Counted from the stretch's first letter, positions 1 through 8,802 are shown. The stretch: 64,000 bases of DNA from Aliamphritea hakodatensis (GCF_024347195.1 NZ_AP025281.1:1178001-1242000), one strand, 5' to 3'. Made by a program: numbers and translations. The notes: a model not told the origin generated them from the sequence alone.

Positions 1-2
1 CC

Positions 3-347
3 TGGCAGTTACAGAAGGATCTGATCACAGGTGCGGACGACCGGCAGGTAAGAAAAACCACGCCGGATGCGTTTCTGGATACCGATTTGCAGTCACAGCT
101 GACAGAAGCTGGTGCGGATCAACTGGTGATTTGTGGGTTTGCCAGTGAGTTTTGCGTAGATACCACTACCCGGCGGGCGGCTGGCCTCGGATACCGGGTA
201 GAGTTGGTGACCGATGCGCACACGACCCACGACAAACCCCATGCGGCAGGTGAGCAGATCAGCTTACATCATTCCAATACCCTGACGTCCATTATGAGTT
301 TTCCGCAAAAGGTTGAGGCGGTTACCAGCCAATCAGTCAGTTTTTAG
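3..347 (+). CDS. Isochorismatase-family cysteine hydrolase, 5' end outside window
   Basis: This is the C-terminal part of an isochorismatase-like hydrolase. The frame is open from the left edge, so the start lies upstream. The visible 114 residues include ICGFASEFCVDTT, the family's catalytic-cysteine region, followed by an RRAAGLGYRVELVTDAHTT stretch typical of the fold. Family members hydrolyse amides or vinyl ethers (nicotinamide, isochorismate, carbamoyl groups); the missing N-terminal Asp and Lys region prevents a substrate call. The stop overlaps the 3' end of the convergent glycosyltransferase gene by 11 bases. Confidence 0.85.
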   Translation, partial: WQLQKDLITGADDRQVRKTTPDAFLDTDLQSQLTEAGADQLVICGFASEFCVDTTTRRAAGLGYRVELVTDAHTTHDKPHAAGEQISLHHSNTLTSIMSFPQKVEAVTSQSVSF

Positions 348-1461
348 CGGTTGTTGATTTCAGCACAGCGTCATAGGCCGCACGCTGGTTTTGCCAACTG
401 ATATAACTGACGTCGGGAGGCTCACAGGTTTCATGTTCGGCTGTTGTTTCGGTCAGCTTAGCGCAGGCAGCTGTCGCTTCCCGGCTAATATCTTCTGAGC
501 AACGGTAAAGATATTGTTCCGGAAACAGGGCCGGGTATACCTCCCGTGCCGGCAATACCGGCGTGCAGCCGCAGGCGACGGCTTCCAGCACCGATAAGCC
601 CTGAAATTCATGTAATGCTGTGGACAGAAAAATGTCTGCTGTGCGCAGCCACTGAAGATACTCCTCACGGCTTTCGGCGTAGCCAAACTGAACCAGCTTG
701 TGCTTAAAGCGTTCACCGATAAGCTTAAATTCCTTGGGAGAGTGGCGAAAACTCTGGCCCATCAGGCAAAGGCGGTAGTCGGTATTCTGTTCTTCCAGCT
801 GTTCCAAAATGGCCAGTAAATGCGCCGGCCCCTTGTCGTACTCCCAGCGGGCTGCCCAGACGATTCTTAATGCTTTGTGGTTGTTGTCACGCCATTCTGT
901 TAATGCTTTCAGGTGCGCCTGAACAGGCTTAAACAGCTCTGTTTCTAAAGGTACAGGTAGGATTGAAGCACGTTCTTCGAGTTGAGATATCAGCTTTGCA
1001 GGGACATGATCCGGCAGTTTTTTCAGTAATGCCCGTGCGCCGTTAAAAAAGCTGTCCCGGTTATAGGTGGTATTGAATAAGATACGGTCGGCGCAGGCGG
1101 CGGTGTAGATGTTGAGAATCTGTGGTTCCACGCTTTTATGTGCCTTGTCCGTCGCCGGGTAAGCAAACTGATTTTCGTGGAAGTACACCACTGACGGTAT
1201 GCTGGCTAAATTGGGGATCATACCTTTCAGCGCCGAAAGATCGGTCATGGAGGTGGCGATAAGCAAATCGTATGGCTGTTCGAGCAAAGGACGTTGCTCA
1301 CCGAAAGCCCAGCTCAGACTGTTACCGCGAATTCGCCAGGCGAAGTATCGGGCCGGCAGCGTCTGTACTGTCCACTCATGTTCCGGAAATTGCCTGATCA
1401 GATTTTGATGCCAGTACCGGTGGCTGTCGGCATCATAGGCGGAAAGTAACAGGATCTTCAC
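337..1461 (-). CDS. DUF3524 glycosyltransferase, bacterial homologue of tRNA-queuosine alpha-mannosyltransferase
   Basis: A 374-residue GT-B glycosyltransferase. The first half, from MKILLLSAYDADSHRYWH with FHENQFAYP near residue 94, matches the domain (DUF3524) of the animal GTDC1/QTMAN enzyme, which mannosylates queuosine-34 of tRNA-Asp. The second half is a group-1 glycosyltransferase domain: a WAARWEYDKG nucleotide-sugar loop around residue 203 and an E-x7-E motif in HEFQGLSVLEAVACG near residue 286. The start is GTG at 1459-1461. The gene lies 41 bases downstream of the M20 amidohydrolase gene and may be cotranscribed. The family call is firm; acceptor and donor in this bacterium are inferred. 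Confidence 0.8.
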   Translation of the reverse strand: MKILLLSAYDADSHRYWHQNLIRQFPEHEWTVQTLPARYFAWRIRGNSLSWAFGEQRPLLEQPYDLLIATSMTDLSALKGMIPNLASIPSVVYFHENQFAYPATDKAHKSVEPQILNIYTAACADRILFNTTYNRDSFFNGARALLKKLPDHVPAKLISQLEERASILPVPLETELFKPVQAHLKALTEWRDNNHKALRIVWAARWEYDKGPAHLLAILEQLEEQNTDYRLCLMGQSFRHSPKEFKLIGERFKHKLVQFGYAESREEYLQWLRTADIFLSTALHEFQGLSVLEAVACGCTPVLPAREVYPALFPEQYLYRCSEDISREATAACAKLTETTAEHETCEPPDVSYISWQNQRAAYDAVLKSTTAKN

Positions 1462-1502
1462 TGTGCAACTCTGGTATCGCTTCGGGGAGGGCAGTATAGC
1501 GG

Positions 1503-2639
1503 TTAAGTTTCCCTGAGTAACTGTCTGTAAATGGCAGCGAAAATATCGGTACCTGTGGTGATTAACTGATCAGGAAAGTCGTAGTCCGGATTGTGAATCT
1601 GTGGCGTTTTTTCGCCTGCACCCAGCGCGAACATAGCCCCCCGGCTGGCTGCACTTATAGCACCAAAGTCTTCAGACCAGCGAAAGGGTTCGTCCAGCCA
1701 TTTTACCGGTTGCCCGCATTCTCTTGCTGCCTGTGCTACATATTCTGCACATTCGGCATCGTTACGGCTTGCGGCAAAAACATCATCCCACTGAAAGCCG
1801 ATACTTAAGCTGTGTTGCGCTGCGATTGCATGACAGTGATCTGTAACCGTTTCAATTAGCCGGTGCATTGCTGAATCTGATTCGCTTCGCAGTGTGGCGA
1901 GGAGTTTTGCCTGCCCGGGTGATGTGCCGAATGCGGCTTCGCCGAGTGTGCAGTGAATCAGGGTGAGCATAACCCGTTCATCCTGGCTGATGTTGCTGGC
2001 CAGGCCGGGCAAGGTCTGGATCAGTTCGGCGATGGCGCTGGCCGGGCTGATGCCGGTTTCCGGATAAGCGGCATGGGCTGTTTTTCCGGTAAGTTCAATG
2101 GTGAGTCCGCGTGATGCACAGTTAAAGCTGCCTGAGCGTATCATGACCTGCCCCATGGGGTGGCCAGGCAGGTTATGCAGTGCAAAGCAGTAGTCTGGCG
2201 CAAGCTCTGAAAATGCCGGGTCGCCAACAATGGCTCTGGCGCCTTCTCCGGTTTCTTCTGCTGGCTGAAACAGTACGATTGCTGTTCCCCGCTCAGGCTG
2301 GTTGTCGGCTATATAACTGGCAAGGGACAGCAGGATTGTCATATGACCATCATGCCCGCATTTATGAGATACCCCCGGCGTAACAGAGCGGTGAGCAAAA
2401 GTATTTATTTCGTTAATTGGCAGGGCATCAAGTTCCGCACGGAACAGGACGACCGGGCCCGGGTGTGGGCTGTCAAAGCATGCCGCTACTCCATAGCCGC
2501 CAATATCGGTGTACAGCCGGTCAGGTTTCAGCTGTTGCAACCGGCTGGTGACAAACCGGGCGGTAGCCAGTTCGTTTCCTGATAATTCCGGGTGTTGATG
2601 TAGCCGGTGACGGATTTTTTGCCAGTGAGTTTTGTGCAT
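1503..2639 (-). CDS. M20 family amidohydrolase/peptidase (hippurate hydrolase-like)
   Basis: A 378-residue cytosolic metalloamidase of the M20D group, whose members remove N-acyl groups from amino acids or auxin-like conjugates. Visible features are RLHQHPELSGNE at the N-terminus, the metal-binding CGHDGHM around residue 93, the catalytic/metal FQPAEETGEGA near residue 124, and a C-terminal HNPDYDF, the usual His-containing metal ligand. No signal peptide is seen. The gene begins 9 bases after a DMT-family exporter gene, so enzyme and transporter probably form one unit, perhaps for an N-acyl amino acid. Substrate unknown. Confidence 0.88.
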   Translation of the reverse strand: MHKTHWQKIRHRLHQHPELSGNELATARFVTSRLQQLKPDRLYTDIGGYGVAACFDSPHPGPVVLFRAELDALPINEINTFAHRSVTPGVSHKCGHDGHMTILLSLASYIADNQPERGTAIVLFQPAEETGEGARAIVGDPAFSELAPDYCFALHNLPGHPMGQVMIRSGSFNCASRGLTIELTGKTAHAAYPETGISPASAIAELIQTLPGLASNISQDERVMLTLIHCTLGEAAFGTSPGQAKLLATLRSESDSAMHRLIETVTDHCHAIAAQHSLSIGFQWDDVFAASRNDAECAEYVAQAARECGQPVKWLDEPFRWSEDFGAISAASRGAMFALGAGEKTPQIHNPDYDFPDQLITTGTDIFAAIYRQLLRET

Positions 2640-2648
2640 AGCGTCTTA

Positions 2649-3563
2649 TTATTTTGAGGCATTTGACAGGCGTTTAAAGCCGAAAGCCGGTAACCTGAGT
2701 TTGCTGAAAATTATGATGTTGCCGCTGATAACCAGGAGTAAACCACTGATCGCCACAGGTGACCAGCTATAGCCTTCATATAGTGATGATATTGTCAGTG
2801 CCACCACCGGAAACATAACCGTCGCATAGGCTGCAGAATCCGGGCCTATCCGTCCGACCAGCATCAGGTAGGCGGTAAAGCCGATGACCGTTCCGGGAAT
2901 GGCCAGATAAAGCAGGGCGCTGATATAGGTTACCTCATAACTGATGGTAAATTCGACGCCGTTTATCAGGCTTATAATCAGCAAAATAGCTACGCCATAA
3001 AACATACCCCAGGCGTTGGTTGTCGGCGGCTTCAGGCCCTGTTTCTGATGCCTGACAGAGAGCATGTTGCCCAGTGAAAAACAGTAGGTGCCCGCTGCTG
3101 CCAGAGCGATACCGGGTAACAGCGTCCAGATATCTGACTGTTGCTGCAATTCTGGCCAGAACAGAACACTGATTCCCAGCAAGCCCAGTACTGCGCCGCA
3201 AAGTACCCGTGTTGTTGGTCGTTTACCAAACCAGAACCAGTTATTCAGTGCGTTAAGTACCGTTGCCAGTGAGAAAATAACCGAGACTAATCCGCTGGAT
3301 ACATAGCCTGTTGCCAGATAGAAACAGTAAAAATTAACGCAAAACAGGCAGGCTCCCTGCAGCAAACAGAAAAGATGGTCTGTTGGGGTTATAGGCTGCC
3401 GTTTTCTGAACAGTTGTAACAAACTGAACATGACAATGGCTGCCAGTGAGAACCGGTAAATGATTGATGCCTCGATCGCAACGTCACCCAGTTGCAGCTT
3501 GATCGCTATCCAGGTTGTTCCCCAGATGATCACTGTTAACAGGTATAGAAAGGCTGTCAGCAT
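2649..3563 (-). CDS. EamA/DMT-superfamily transporter
   Basis: An inner-membrane permease of about 304 residues with roughly ten hydrophobic helices and two EamA-type halves. The N-terminal FLYLLTVIIWGTTWIAIK is typical of this family, which exports amino acids and metabolites. I chose ATG at 3563 because GGAA sits about nine bases before it and family members begin there. An ATG six codons upstream (3581) is possible; the open frame reaches 3713, but those residues look non-coding. It precedes the M20 amidohydrolase and is divergent from an AraC regulator gene, the usual arrangement for a controlled exporter. Substrate unknown. Confidence 0.88.
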   Translation of the reverse strand: MLTAFLYLLTVIIWGTTWIAIKLQLGDVAIEASIIYRFSLAAIVMFSLLQLFRKRQPITPTDHLFCLLQGACLFCVNFYCFYLATGYVSSGLVSVIFSLATVLNALNNWFWFGKRPTTRVLCGAVLGLLGISVLFWPELQQQSDIWTLLPGIALAAAGTYCFSLGNMLSVRHQKQGLKPPTTNAWGMFYGVAILLIISLINGVEFTISYEVTYISALLYLAIPGTVIGFTAYLMLVGRIGPDSAAYATVMFPVVALTISSLYEGYSWSPVAISGLLLVISGNIIIFSKLRLPAFGFKRLSNASK

Positions 3564-3710
3564 AATAGAGTGTTCCGTCATATGTGAGTGGGTGCTGATG
3601 AAAGTGTTGCATGAGGACGCTTTTATAGCTGGTAGTTTATTGCGCAATGCGGAGGCTTGGTGACGGTTTTTGGTAGATTCTTGCTGTTTTGTCTGCCGGG
3701 GAATGGTCAG

Positions 3711-3738
3711 CACGCGATAGCTGAATTAGCATAGCGTG
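3711..3738. promoter_or_regulatory. Imperfect dyad in the transporter/AraC divergent intergenic region
   Basis: The outer arms CACGC and GCGTG pair exactly around a 28-base element, with two further matched pairs inside after one mismatch. It lies about 50 bases before the AraC-type gene and about 150 bases before the exporter gene, where an operator serving both would be expected. Binding by the neighbouring regulator is inferred from position only. Confidence 0.3.
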
Positions 3739-3786
3739 TAAGGTCAGCGATTTTTATTCAGAGGTTCACCAGTAAAGCGGGCAGTT

Positions 3787-4668
3787 ATGAGTCAGTTAAG
3801 CCACCAGGATTATCTGGTTTTCAGTCAGTTAAATGCTTCCAACGCGACGCTTGAGCAAAGTATCGATCTTGGCAGCGGTGTCGCGGCGGCCGTCTGGTCG
3901 AATGCTGAGGACTATGTCGTTTATGACGGGCCGTCTCATCATACGCTCAGCTGCTATCTGGATGGTGGTTACGATATCAGCCGCAGCAGTGACGGGCAGC
4001 GGCTGACTGGCGGGGCGCCGGGTAAAGTATGTGTTATGCCGCAAGGGCATGAGTCTTTCTGGGAAGTTGCCGGTTATCTGCGATTTTTTCATCTGTACTT
4101 TGATCACGATAAGCTTGCTGAACTGACAACCCGGATCTGGGACCGTGATCATCAGGTTCAGATGCCGGATCTTACCTTCGAAGACATTGCCTGGATTGAT
4201 GCGCTGTGCCGAAATGTCGTGATGCCGCTTAACTGGACATCTGCGGCGGACCGGCTCACCCTGAGCAGTGCCGCTGATATGCTGATGACTTACCTGTTGC
4301 AGCATTATGCCCGTGAGAAATCTCTGCCGGATATTTCCGGAGGGCTTGCACCCCATGTGAAACGTCAGGTGCTTGAGTATATGCATGCACATATGGGACA
4401 GGGGATTCGTCTTGAAGAGCTGGCTGATCTGGCCAACCTGAGCAGCTATCACTTTGCGCGGATGTTTAAGCAGTCTCTTGGGGAGCCACCACACCGTTAT
4501 ATGACTGAACTGAGGTTGCAGAAAGCCCGCCGGCAGGTGTTGGAGAGTAAGATGTCGCTGAAAGAGCTTGCTCTGGAGTTGGGGTTTAATGATCAGAGCC
4601 ATTTCGGTAAGAAGTTTAAGCAACGCTTTGGGGTCAGCCCGGCCCAGGCACGCCGCTCAGGTAAGTGA
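3787..4668 (+). CDS. AraC-family transcriptional regulator
   Basis: 293 residues: an N-terminal cupin-like sensing region (about 1-180) and a C-terminal double helix-turn-helix AraC domain (about 190-290). The domain shows the family landmarks LEELADLANLSSYHFARMFK and, at the end, LALELGFNDQSHFGKKFKQ RFGVSPAQARR. The ATG at 3787 is preceded by a purine-rich AAAGCGGG. It is divergent from the DMT transporter gene and so is the likely local regulator of the transporter and amidohydrolase. Effector unknown. Confidence 0.92.
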   Translation: MSQLSHQDYLVFSQLNASNATLEQSIDLGSGVAAAVWSNAEDYVVYDGPSHHTLSCYLDGGYDISRSSDGQRLTGGAPGKVCVMPQGHESFWEVAGYLRFFHLYFDHDKLAELTTRIWDRDHQVQMPDLTFEDIAWIDALCRNVVMPLNWTSAADRLTLSSAADMLMTYLLQHYAREKSLPDISGGLAPHVKRQVLEYMHAHMGQGIRLEELADLANLSSYHFARMFKQSLGEPPHRYMTELRLQKARRQVLESKMSLKELALELGFNDQSHFGKKFKQRFGVSPAQARRSGK

Positions 4669-4711
4669 TCTGTTGCCGGCGCTGACGCCTGCGCCGGCAG
4701 ATCATGGGAGC

Positions 4712-5941
4712 TTACTCCGGTAACCGGGACTTATGCTGTAGCATTGCCTGGAAGTTGTTAAATATCCGTTGCATCTGAGGGCGTTTGTAAGGGTAAAGTT
4801 CGCTGCAATCCATCGCGTGAATGTTCAGTGAGGCACCTACTTCAAAGATCAGCAGTTTGCCGTCCTGTGTTTCACTGCAGTCCATTCCGAAGTAATCCAG
4901 GCCCACGGTTTCATGCAGTGTTTGAATGGCTGCGGCATGCCGTTTGGCAAACCCCTGCCTGAAATTGCCCATTGCCCCGGCTTCTTCAAAGCGTTTAGCT
5001 GCACTTTGTTCCATGCCGGCATTGCCATAGTGAACCATCCAGTGATCAGAAACCGCCATGTGCGCCAGTTCTGGCTGGCCATCGATCATCACAACACGGT
5101 ATTTACGGAACTGGCCATCTTTGCTGCGATAGTCTACATAGCGGGAGACAAAAAATTCTGCATCACTGTAACGTGTCAGGTAATCCTGCAAGGCTTCAGG
5201 CTGGTCGAGTCTTTCCAGTCCATAGCCGGCATGGGAGTCCACCGGACGGATAATCACCGGCATCCTGCCGTCGACAATAAGTGCTTCAAGAGGCGGATTG
5301 CCTCCGGCGACCTGAAGTAATGTTTCCCGGCTGACCCGGATGGTCACAGGCATTTCAATGTGTGGCAGGTTTTGCAACTGGTGGCAGATTAAGTCCCTTC
5401 CCAGAACGCTGACCGGTGCCGGCATATTGAGAACCGGACGGAGCCACTGGCTGATCCAGCTGTCAATGTAGTCCAGTGTTGCAAGGTTTCTGTCCAGCTC
5501 GCTCAGCGCCACGATTGCTATATCATGATCCGGTAATTCCGGCGGAAATGGCAGGGCGGGATCAACGTAAAGAAATTGCATGCTGAAGCCGGCACCTTCG
5601 GCGATGAATTCCAGCGGTGTATTGGTCATCAGATTGCCGGGTGCAACGAGAGCCAGCAAACGTACGGTATGCCGTTTAACGGTTGGTTCGAGGCAGTAAT
5701 GCTGCTGAATTGCCAGCGCCTGTTGCTGAACGGCTACGCCGGTGTCCGGTTGTCCACGTAACTGCAACAGAATTGACAGATCAAACAGTGCCTGGGCATC
5801 ACCTTTACCACCACGGTCAATGAAGTCGAGACCGAGATCAGTGAGGTCTTCGCCGTGATATACCCTGGACATCAGGTTTGCCAGGCCGTGCAGGTGAGGC
5901 ACATGAGAATCTGGATTGAGTTGCGGTGCTGGACTATTCAT
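4712..5941 (-). CDS. Orphan ATP-grasp protein with N-terminal TPR-like segment
   Basis: About 409 residues from the ATG at 5941, chosen because AGGG sits about seven bases upstream; the frame extends 26 codons further without a good site. Residues 16-90 are helical and Sel1/TPR-like (GDAQALFDLSILLQLRGQ). Residues about 220-380 look like a divergent ATP-grasp fold: PVIIRPVDSHAGYGLE (nucleotide-binding strand-loop), FFVSRYVDYRSKDGQFRKYR, and DYFGMDCSETQDGKLLIFEVGA with the acidic metal ligands. Such enzymes ligate a carboxylate to an amine or thiol. There is no biosynthetic neighbour to name a substrate, and no signal peptide or membrane helix. Confidence 0.7.
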   Translation of the reverse strand: MNSPAPQLNPDSHVPHLHGLANLMSRVYHGEDLTDLGLDFIDRGGKGDAQALFDLSILLQLRGQPDTGVAVQQQALAIQQHYCLEPTVKRHTVRLLALVAPGNLMTNTPLEFIAEGAGFSMQFLYVDPALPFPPELPDHDIAIVALSELDRNLATLDYIDSWISQWLRPVLNMPAPVSVLGRDLICHQLQNLPHIEMPVTIRVSRETLLQVAGGNPPLEALIVDGRMPVIIRPVDSHAGYGLERLDQPEALQDYLTRYSDAEFFVSRYVDYRSKDGQFRKYRVVMIDGQPELAHMAVSDHWMVHYGNAGMEQSAAKRFEEAGAMGNFRQGFAKRHAAAIQTLHETVGLDYFGMDCSETQDGKLLIFEVGASLNIHAMDCSELYPYKRPQMQRIFNNFQAMLQHKSRLPE

Positions 5942-6347
5942 AGCAATCCCTACAGCTGTTAACCCGGTGGAAGCCGGGCTTTGTAACGGAGGAGGAAAGC
6001 AATTCCTGTGCCAGTACATCCGAAAGTATGATTGAAATGTGCTGCCGCTGCCGTTATCAGCTTATTGAGATTTTTAGAGGAATTGCGGTTTATATCTGAG
6101 TTACTATAAATTCGGCACCCAGGGTGAAAGTGTGTACTTACACTTAGACCTGAGTGGTCAGGCTGGTGCGGGCCGGTTTATCCGGTGACTTGCTTTTGGG
6201 GTGGCTTGCAGGCGGCAGGTTTTGCCGTCCGGTTTTCTCAAAGCGGCAACAATCCGCCGTTGTCAGATCAATACTTTGGGATGCCGGGCTTGCTCCGGGT
6301 ACGCTTACTTTATATATTGCCCGCATAATTAAGCTGAGGAAGTCCTG
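5942..6347. other. 406-base divergent intergenic region
   Basis: No convincing gene. It carries the leaders of the ATP-grasp gene (leftward) and sdhE (rightward). A short hairpin with arms AAGTGT/ACACTT lies at 6128-6145, and a sigma-70-like promoter candidate for sdhE at 6290-6318. Short open frames at 6144-6348 on both strands lack ribosome sites and recognisable residues. Confidence 0.5.
6290..6318 (+). promoter_or_regulatory. Candidate sigma-70 promoter for sdhE-ygfX
   Basis: TTGCTC at 6290-6295 and TATATT at 6313-6318 are separated by 17 bases and lie about 30 bases before the sdhE ATG. The match to consensus is fair. Predicted by eye only. Confidence 0.4.
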
Positions 6348-6608
6348 ATGTATACAGAAGAAGATGTACGACGATTACAATGGCAAAGCCGGCGCGGTAT
6401 GCTGGAACTGGATGTGTTGTTTGTGCCATTTGTTGAAGAAGCTTTTTCTGATCTTGATGAAGCAGACCAGGACCGTTTTGTGAAATTACTGGCCTGTGAA
6501 GATACTGATTTGTTCGTCTGGTTAATGGAGCGGGAAGAGCCTGTCGATCCGGATTTACAGCGCATCGTCAGAATTATTCTTGACCGTGTCCAGCCTGCTG
6601 CAGATTAA
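6348..6608 (+). CDS. sdhE: SdhE, FAD assembly factor for succinate dehydrogenase
   Basis: 86 residues, the usual family length. SdhE (YgfY/SDH5) promotes covalent flavin attachment to the SdhA subunit of succinate dehydrogenase and to fumarate reductase, in the cytosol. The family signature RRGMLELD is at residues 15-22, followed by the acidic FVEEAFSDLDEADQDRF and WLMEREEP. The ATG has a GAGGAAG ribosome site. It overlaps the ygfX-like gene, the same pairing as in Escherichia coli. Confidence 0.96.
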   Translation: MYTEEDVRRLQWQSRRGMLELDVLFVPFVEEAFSDLDEADQDRFVKLLACEDTDLFVWLMEREEPVDPDLQRIVRIILDRVQPAAD

Positions 6609-7047
6609 GTTTTCTCCTTCCCGCCAGCTTGGAGTCCTTTATTCCGGGCTGGCATCAATTGCGTATTACAGCATCTGGCTGTTGCACCTTCCCTGGTTTC
6701 TGAATGTTGTTTTCTCTGTGTTGCTGGGGGGATTATTTGTCACCACCTGGCGTCGCTATATTTCCCTGACGCATGACCGTTCTGTTATTGCACTGCACTG
6801 GCAGGCGAAAGATAAATATATGCGTCTCTGCACAGCTTCCGGTGAGTGGCTGACAGTTGCTTCGGTAGAACAGCGGATACTCTGGCCCTGGCTGACGGCC
6901 CTGCGAGTCAGGGTGGACGGCTCAGGTAAAGAGGCACTGAATCTGATCGTGTTGTCTGATTCGCTAAGCGATTTTTCCCAGTACCGGCAATTCAGGGTGT
7001 TTTGCCGGTATGCGCGGATTAAAGGCGGTTTGTTGCCGACCGGTTAG
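6586..7047 (+). CDS. ygfX: YgfX-like inner-membrane protein
   Basis: About 153 residues with two hydrophobic helices in the first third (LYSGLASIAYYSIWLLHLPW and FLNVVFSVLLGGLFV), then a soluble domain ending in RQFRVFCRYAR. Position directly after and overlapping sdhE, with this topology, fits YgfX (CptA), reported in E. coli to act with the SdhE/YgfY protein. There is no ATG: GTG at 6586 or TTG at 6580 could start translation, and I prefer GTG. The gene ends just before convergent nadB. Confidence 0.75.
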   Translation: MSSLLQIKFSPSRQLGVLYSGLASIAYYSIWLLHLPWFLNVVFSVLLGGLFVTTWRRYISLTHDRSVIALHWQAKDKYMRLCTASGEWLTVASVEQRILWPWLTALRVRVDGSGKEALNLIVLSDSLSDFSQYRQFRVFCRYARIKGGLLPTG

Positions 7048-7063
7048 TAATTACCGGAGCGGC

Positions 7064-8656
7064 TTACCAGTCATAGTTAATCGGTGTAAGAATACTGTCG
7101 CGGGGTTCTGCATGTGTCGCCGGATAGTCCAGCGTGTAATGCAGCCCGCGACTTTCTTTGCGAAGCATTGCACAGCGGATAATCAGATCTGCCACGACCG
7201 CCAGATTTCTTAATTCCAGTAAGTCGCGGCTGATTTTATAATTACTGTAATAGTCAGTAATTTCCTGCTGTAGCAGGTCAACCCTGTGTTTGGCGCGCTG
7301 CAAACGTTTGTCGGTACGGACTATGCCGACGTAATCCCACATGAAACGGCGCAGTTCATCCCAGTTGTGGGCGATAATTACATCTTCGTCAGAATCCGTT
7401 ACCTGAGATTCATCCCAGCCGGGCACGTCGGGAATGACCGAGTCCGTGTTGAGGTTTTTGCTGATATGTCGGGCGGCGGACGATGCGTAAACGATACATT
7501 CCAGTAATGAATTGCTTGCTAACCGGTTGGCCCCGTGAAGTCCGGTAAATGCCGTTTCGCCCACGGCGTACAGGCCTTCTATGTCGGTACGGCCGTGTTT
7601 GTCCGTCATAATGCCGCCGCAGGTGTAATGTGCAGCAGGTACTACCGGGATCGGCTGGCGGGTAATATCAATGCCGTAACTCAGGCACCGTTCGTAAATC
7701 GTGGGGAAATGTTCTTTGATAAAACTTGCCGGTTTATGGGAGATATCAAGAAACAGGCAGTCGGAACCAAGACGTTTCATCTCGTGGTCAATGGCTCTGG
7801 CGACGATATCCCGGGGGGCAAGTTCTCCGCGGGGATCGAACTTGTCCATAAAACGTCTGCCATCAGGTAACAGCAGTTTTCCACCTTCTCCCCGCACCGC
7901 TTCGGTAATCAGAAATGATTTGGCCTGAGGGTGGTACAGGCAGGTTGGATGAAACTGATTGAATTCAAGGTTGCTGACCCGGCAGCCCGCCCGCCAGGCG
8001 ATAGCAATGCCATCACCGGAGGCACCGTCGGAGTTGCTGGTATAAAGGTAAGCTTTACTGGCACCGCCGGTGGCCAGCACAACCGCCCGGGCTTTGAATA
8101 CATCGACCTTCTCAGTCTTGTTATTGAGGACATACGCACCAATACAGGCGTTACTGGCCAGATTCAGCTTGCGCCGGGTAATCAGGTCAACAGCGATACA
8201 GTCCTCAACCAGGTCAATGTTCTCACTTTCCCTGGCCCGCTGGATCAGGGTTTGCTGAATTGCCTGGCCGGTTGCATCTGCAGAGTGAATAATCCGCCGG
8301 TGGCTGTGACCGCCTTCCTTCGTCAGATGATATTCACCGTCATGCTGGGTAAAAGGTACGCCTTGGCCAATTAGCCAGTCGATGCTGTTCTTACCCTGTT
8401 CGACCGTGAAGCTGACGGCCTCCGGCCGGCTCAGGTTAACACCGGCTGTTATTGTGTCGTCTATATGCGCCTGCGGAGTGTCTGTGTTGTCCATTACGGC
8501 TGCGATGCCGCCCTGTGCCTGATAGGTTGAGCCGCTGGTAAGATCGGCTTTGCTCAGTACGGCAATTCGCTGTTGTTCGGGCAATTGCAGTGCAAGGCCC
8601 AGACCTGCAGCACCGCTGCCAATAATTAAAACGTCGTACTGAAATTCTTTACCCAT
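7064..8656 (-). CDS. nadB: L-aspartate oxidase
   Basis: About 530 residues. NadB oxidises L-aspartate to iminoaspartate, the first step of de novo NAD synthesis, in the cytosol. The N-terminus has the FAD dinucleotide-binding GSGAAGLGLAL; then come SGSTYQAQGGIAAV, the active-site region HPTCLYHP and TCGGIMTDKHGRT, typical of the fumarate reductase/NadB flavoproteins. The ATG at 8656 fits homologues better than the TTG five codons upstream. It is divergent from rpoE, as in E. coli and Pseudomonas. Confidence 0.97.
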   Translation of the reverse strand: MGKEFQYDVLIIGSGAAGLGLALQLPEQQRIAVLSKADLTSGSTYQAQGGIAAVMDNTDTPQAHIDDTITAGVNLSRPEAVSFTVEQGKNSIDWLIGQGVPFTQHDGEYHLTKEGGHSHRRIIHSADATGQAIQQTLIQRARESENIDLVEDCIAVDLITRRKLNLASNACIGAYVLNNKTEKVDVFKARAVVLATGGASKAYLYTSNSDGASGDGIAIAWRAGCRVSNLEFNQFHPTCLYHPQAKSFLITEAVRGEGGKLLLPDGRRFMDKFDPRGELAPRDIVARAIDHEMKRLGSDCLFLDISHKPASFIKEHFPTIYERCLSYGIDITRQPIPVVPAAHYTCGGIMTDKHGRTDIEGLYAVGETAFTGLHGANRLASNSLLECIVYASSAARHISKNLNTDSVIPDVPGWDESQVTDSDEDVIIAHNWDELRRFMWDYVGIVRTDKRLQRAKHRVDLLQQEITDYYSNYKISRDLLELRNLAVVADLIIRCAMLRKESRGLHYTLDYPATHAEPRDSILTPINYDW

Positions 8657-8774
8657 GAGAAAGGTCCGCAAGCAAAAGGCTGTTTATCAGCTGCTAATTA
8701 TTGCCTGAACGCCGTGCTGTCACCAGCCTGAAATAATAATTCCGAAAAATATTTATCAAAAACATGACACTGGT

Positions 8775-8802
8775 GGAACTTAACGTGCCGACAAGGTTCA
8801 TA
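8775..8802 (+). promoter_or_regulatory. Candidate sigma-E (RpoE/AlgU) autoregulatory promoter
   Basis: GGAACTT at 8775-8781, 16 bases, then TCATA at 8798-8802 closely match the sigma-E/AlgU pattern (GGAACTT, 16-17 bases, TCtgA/TCAAA). It lies about 110 bases before the rpoE ATG. Autoregulation of rpoE from such a promoter is established in enteric bacteria and pseudomonads; here it is inferred from sequence. Confidence 0.75.

Noticed and set aside
3829..4623. 264-residue open frame opposite the AraC-type gene
   Set aside because: It is the complement of a clear AraC regulator; no family motif and no ribosome site.
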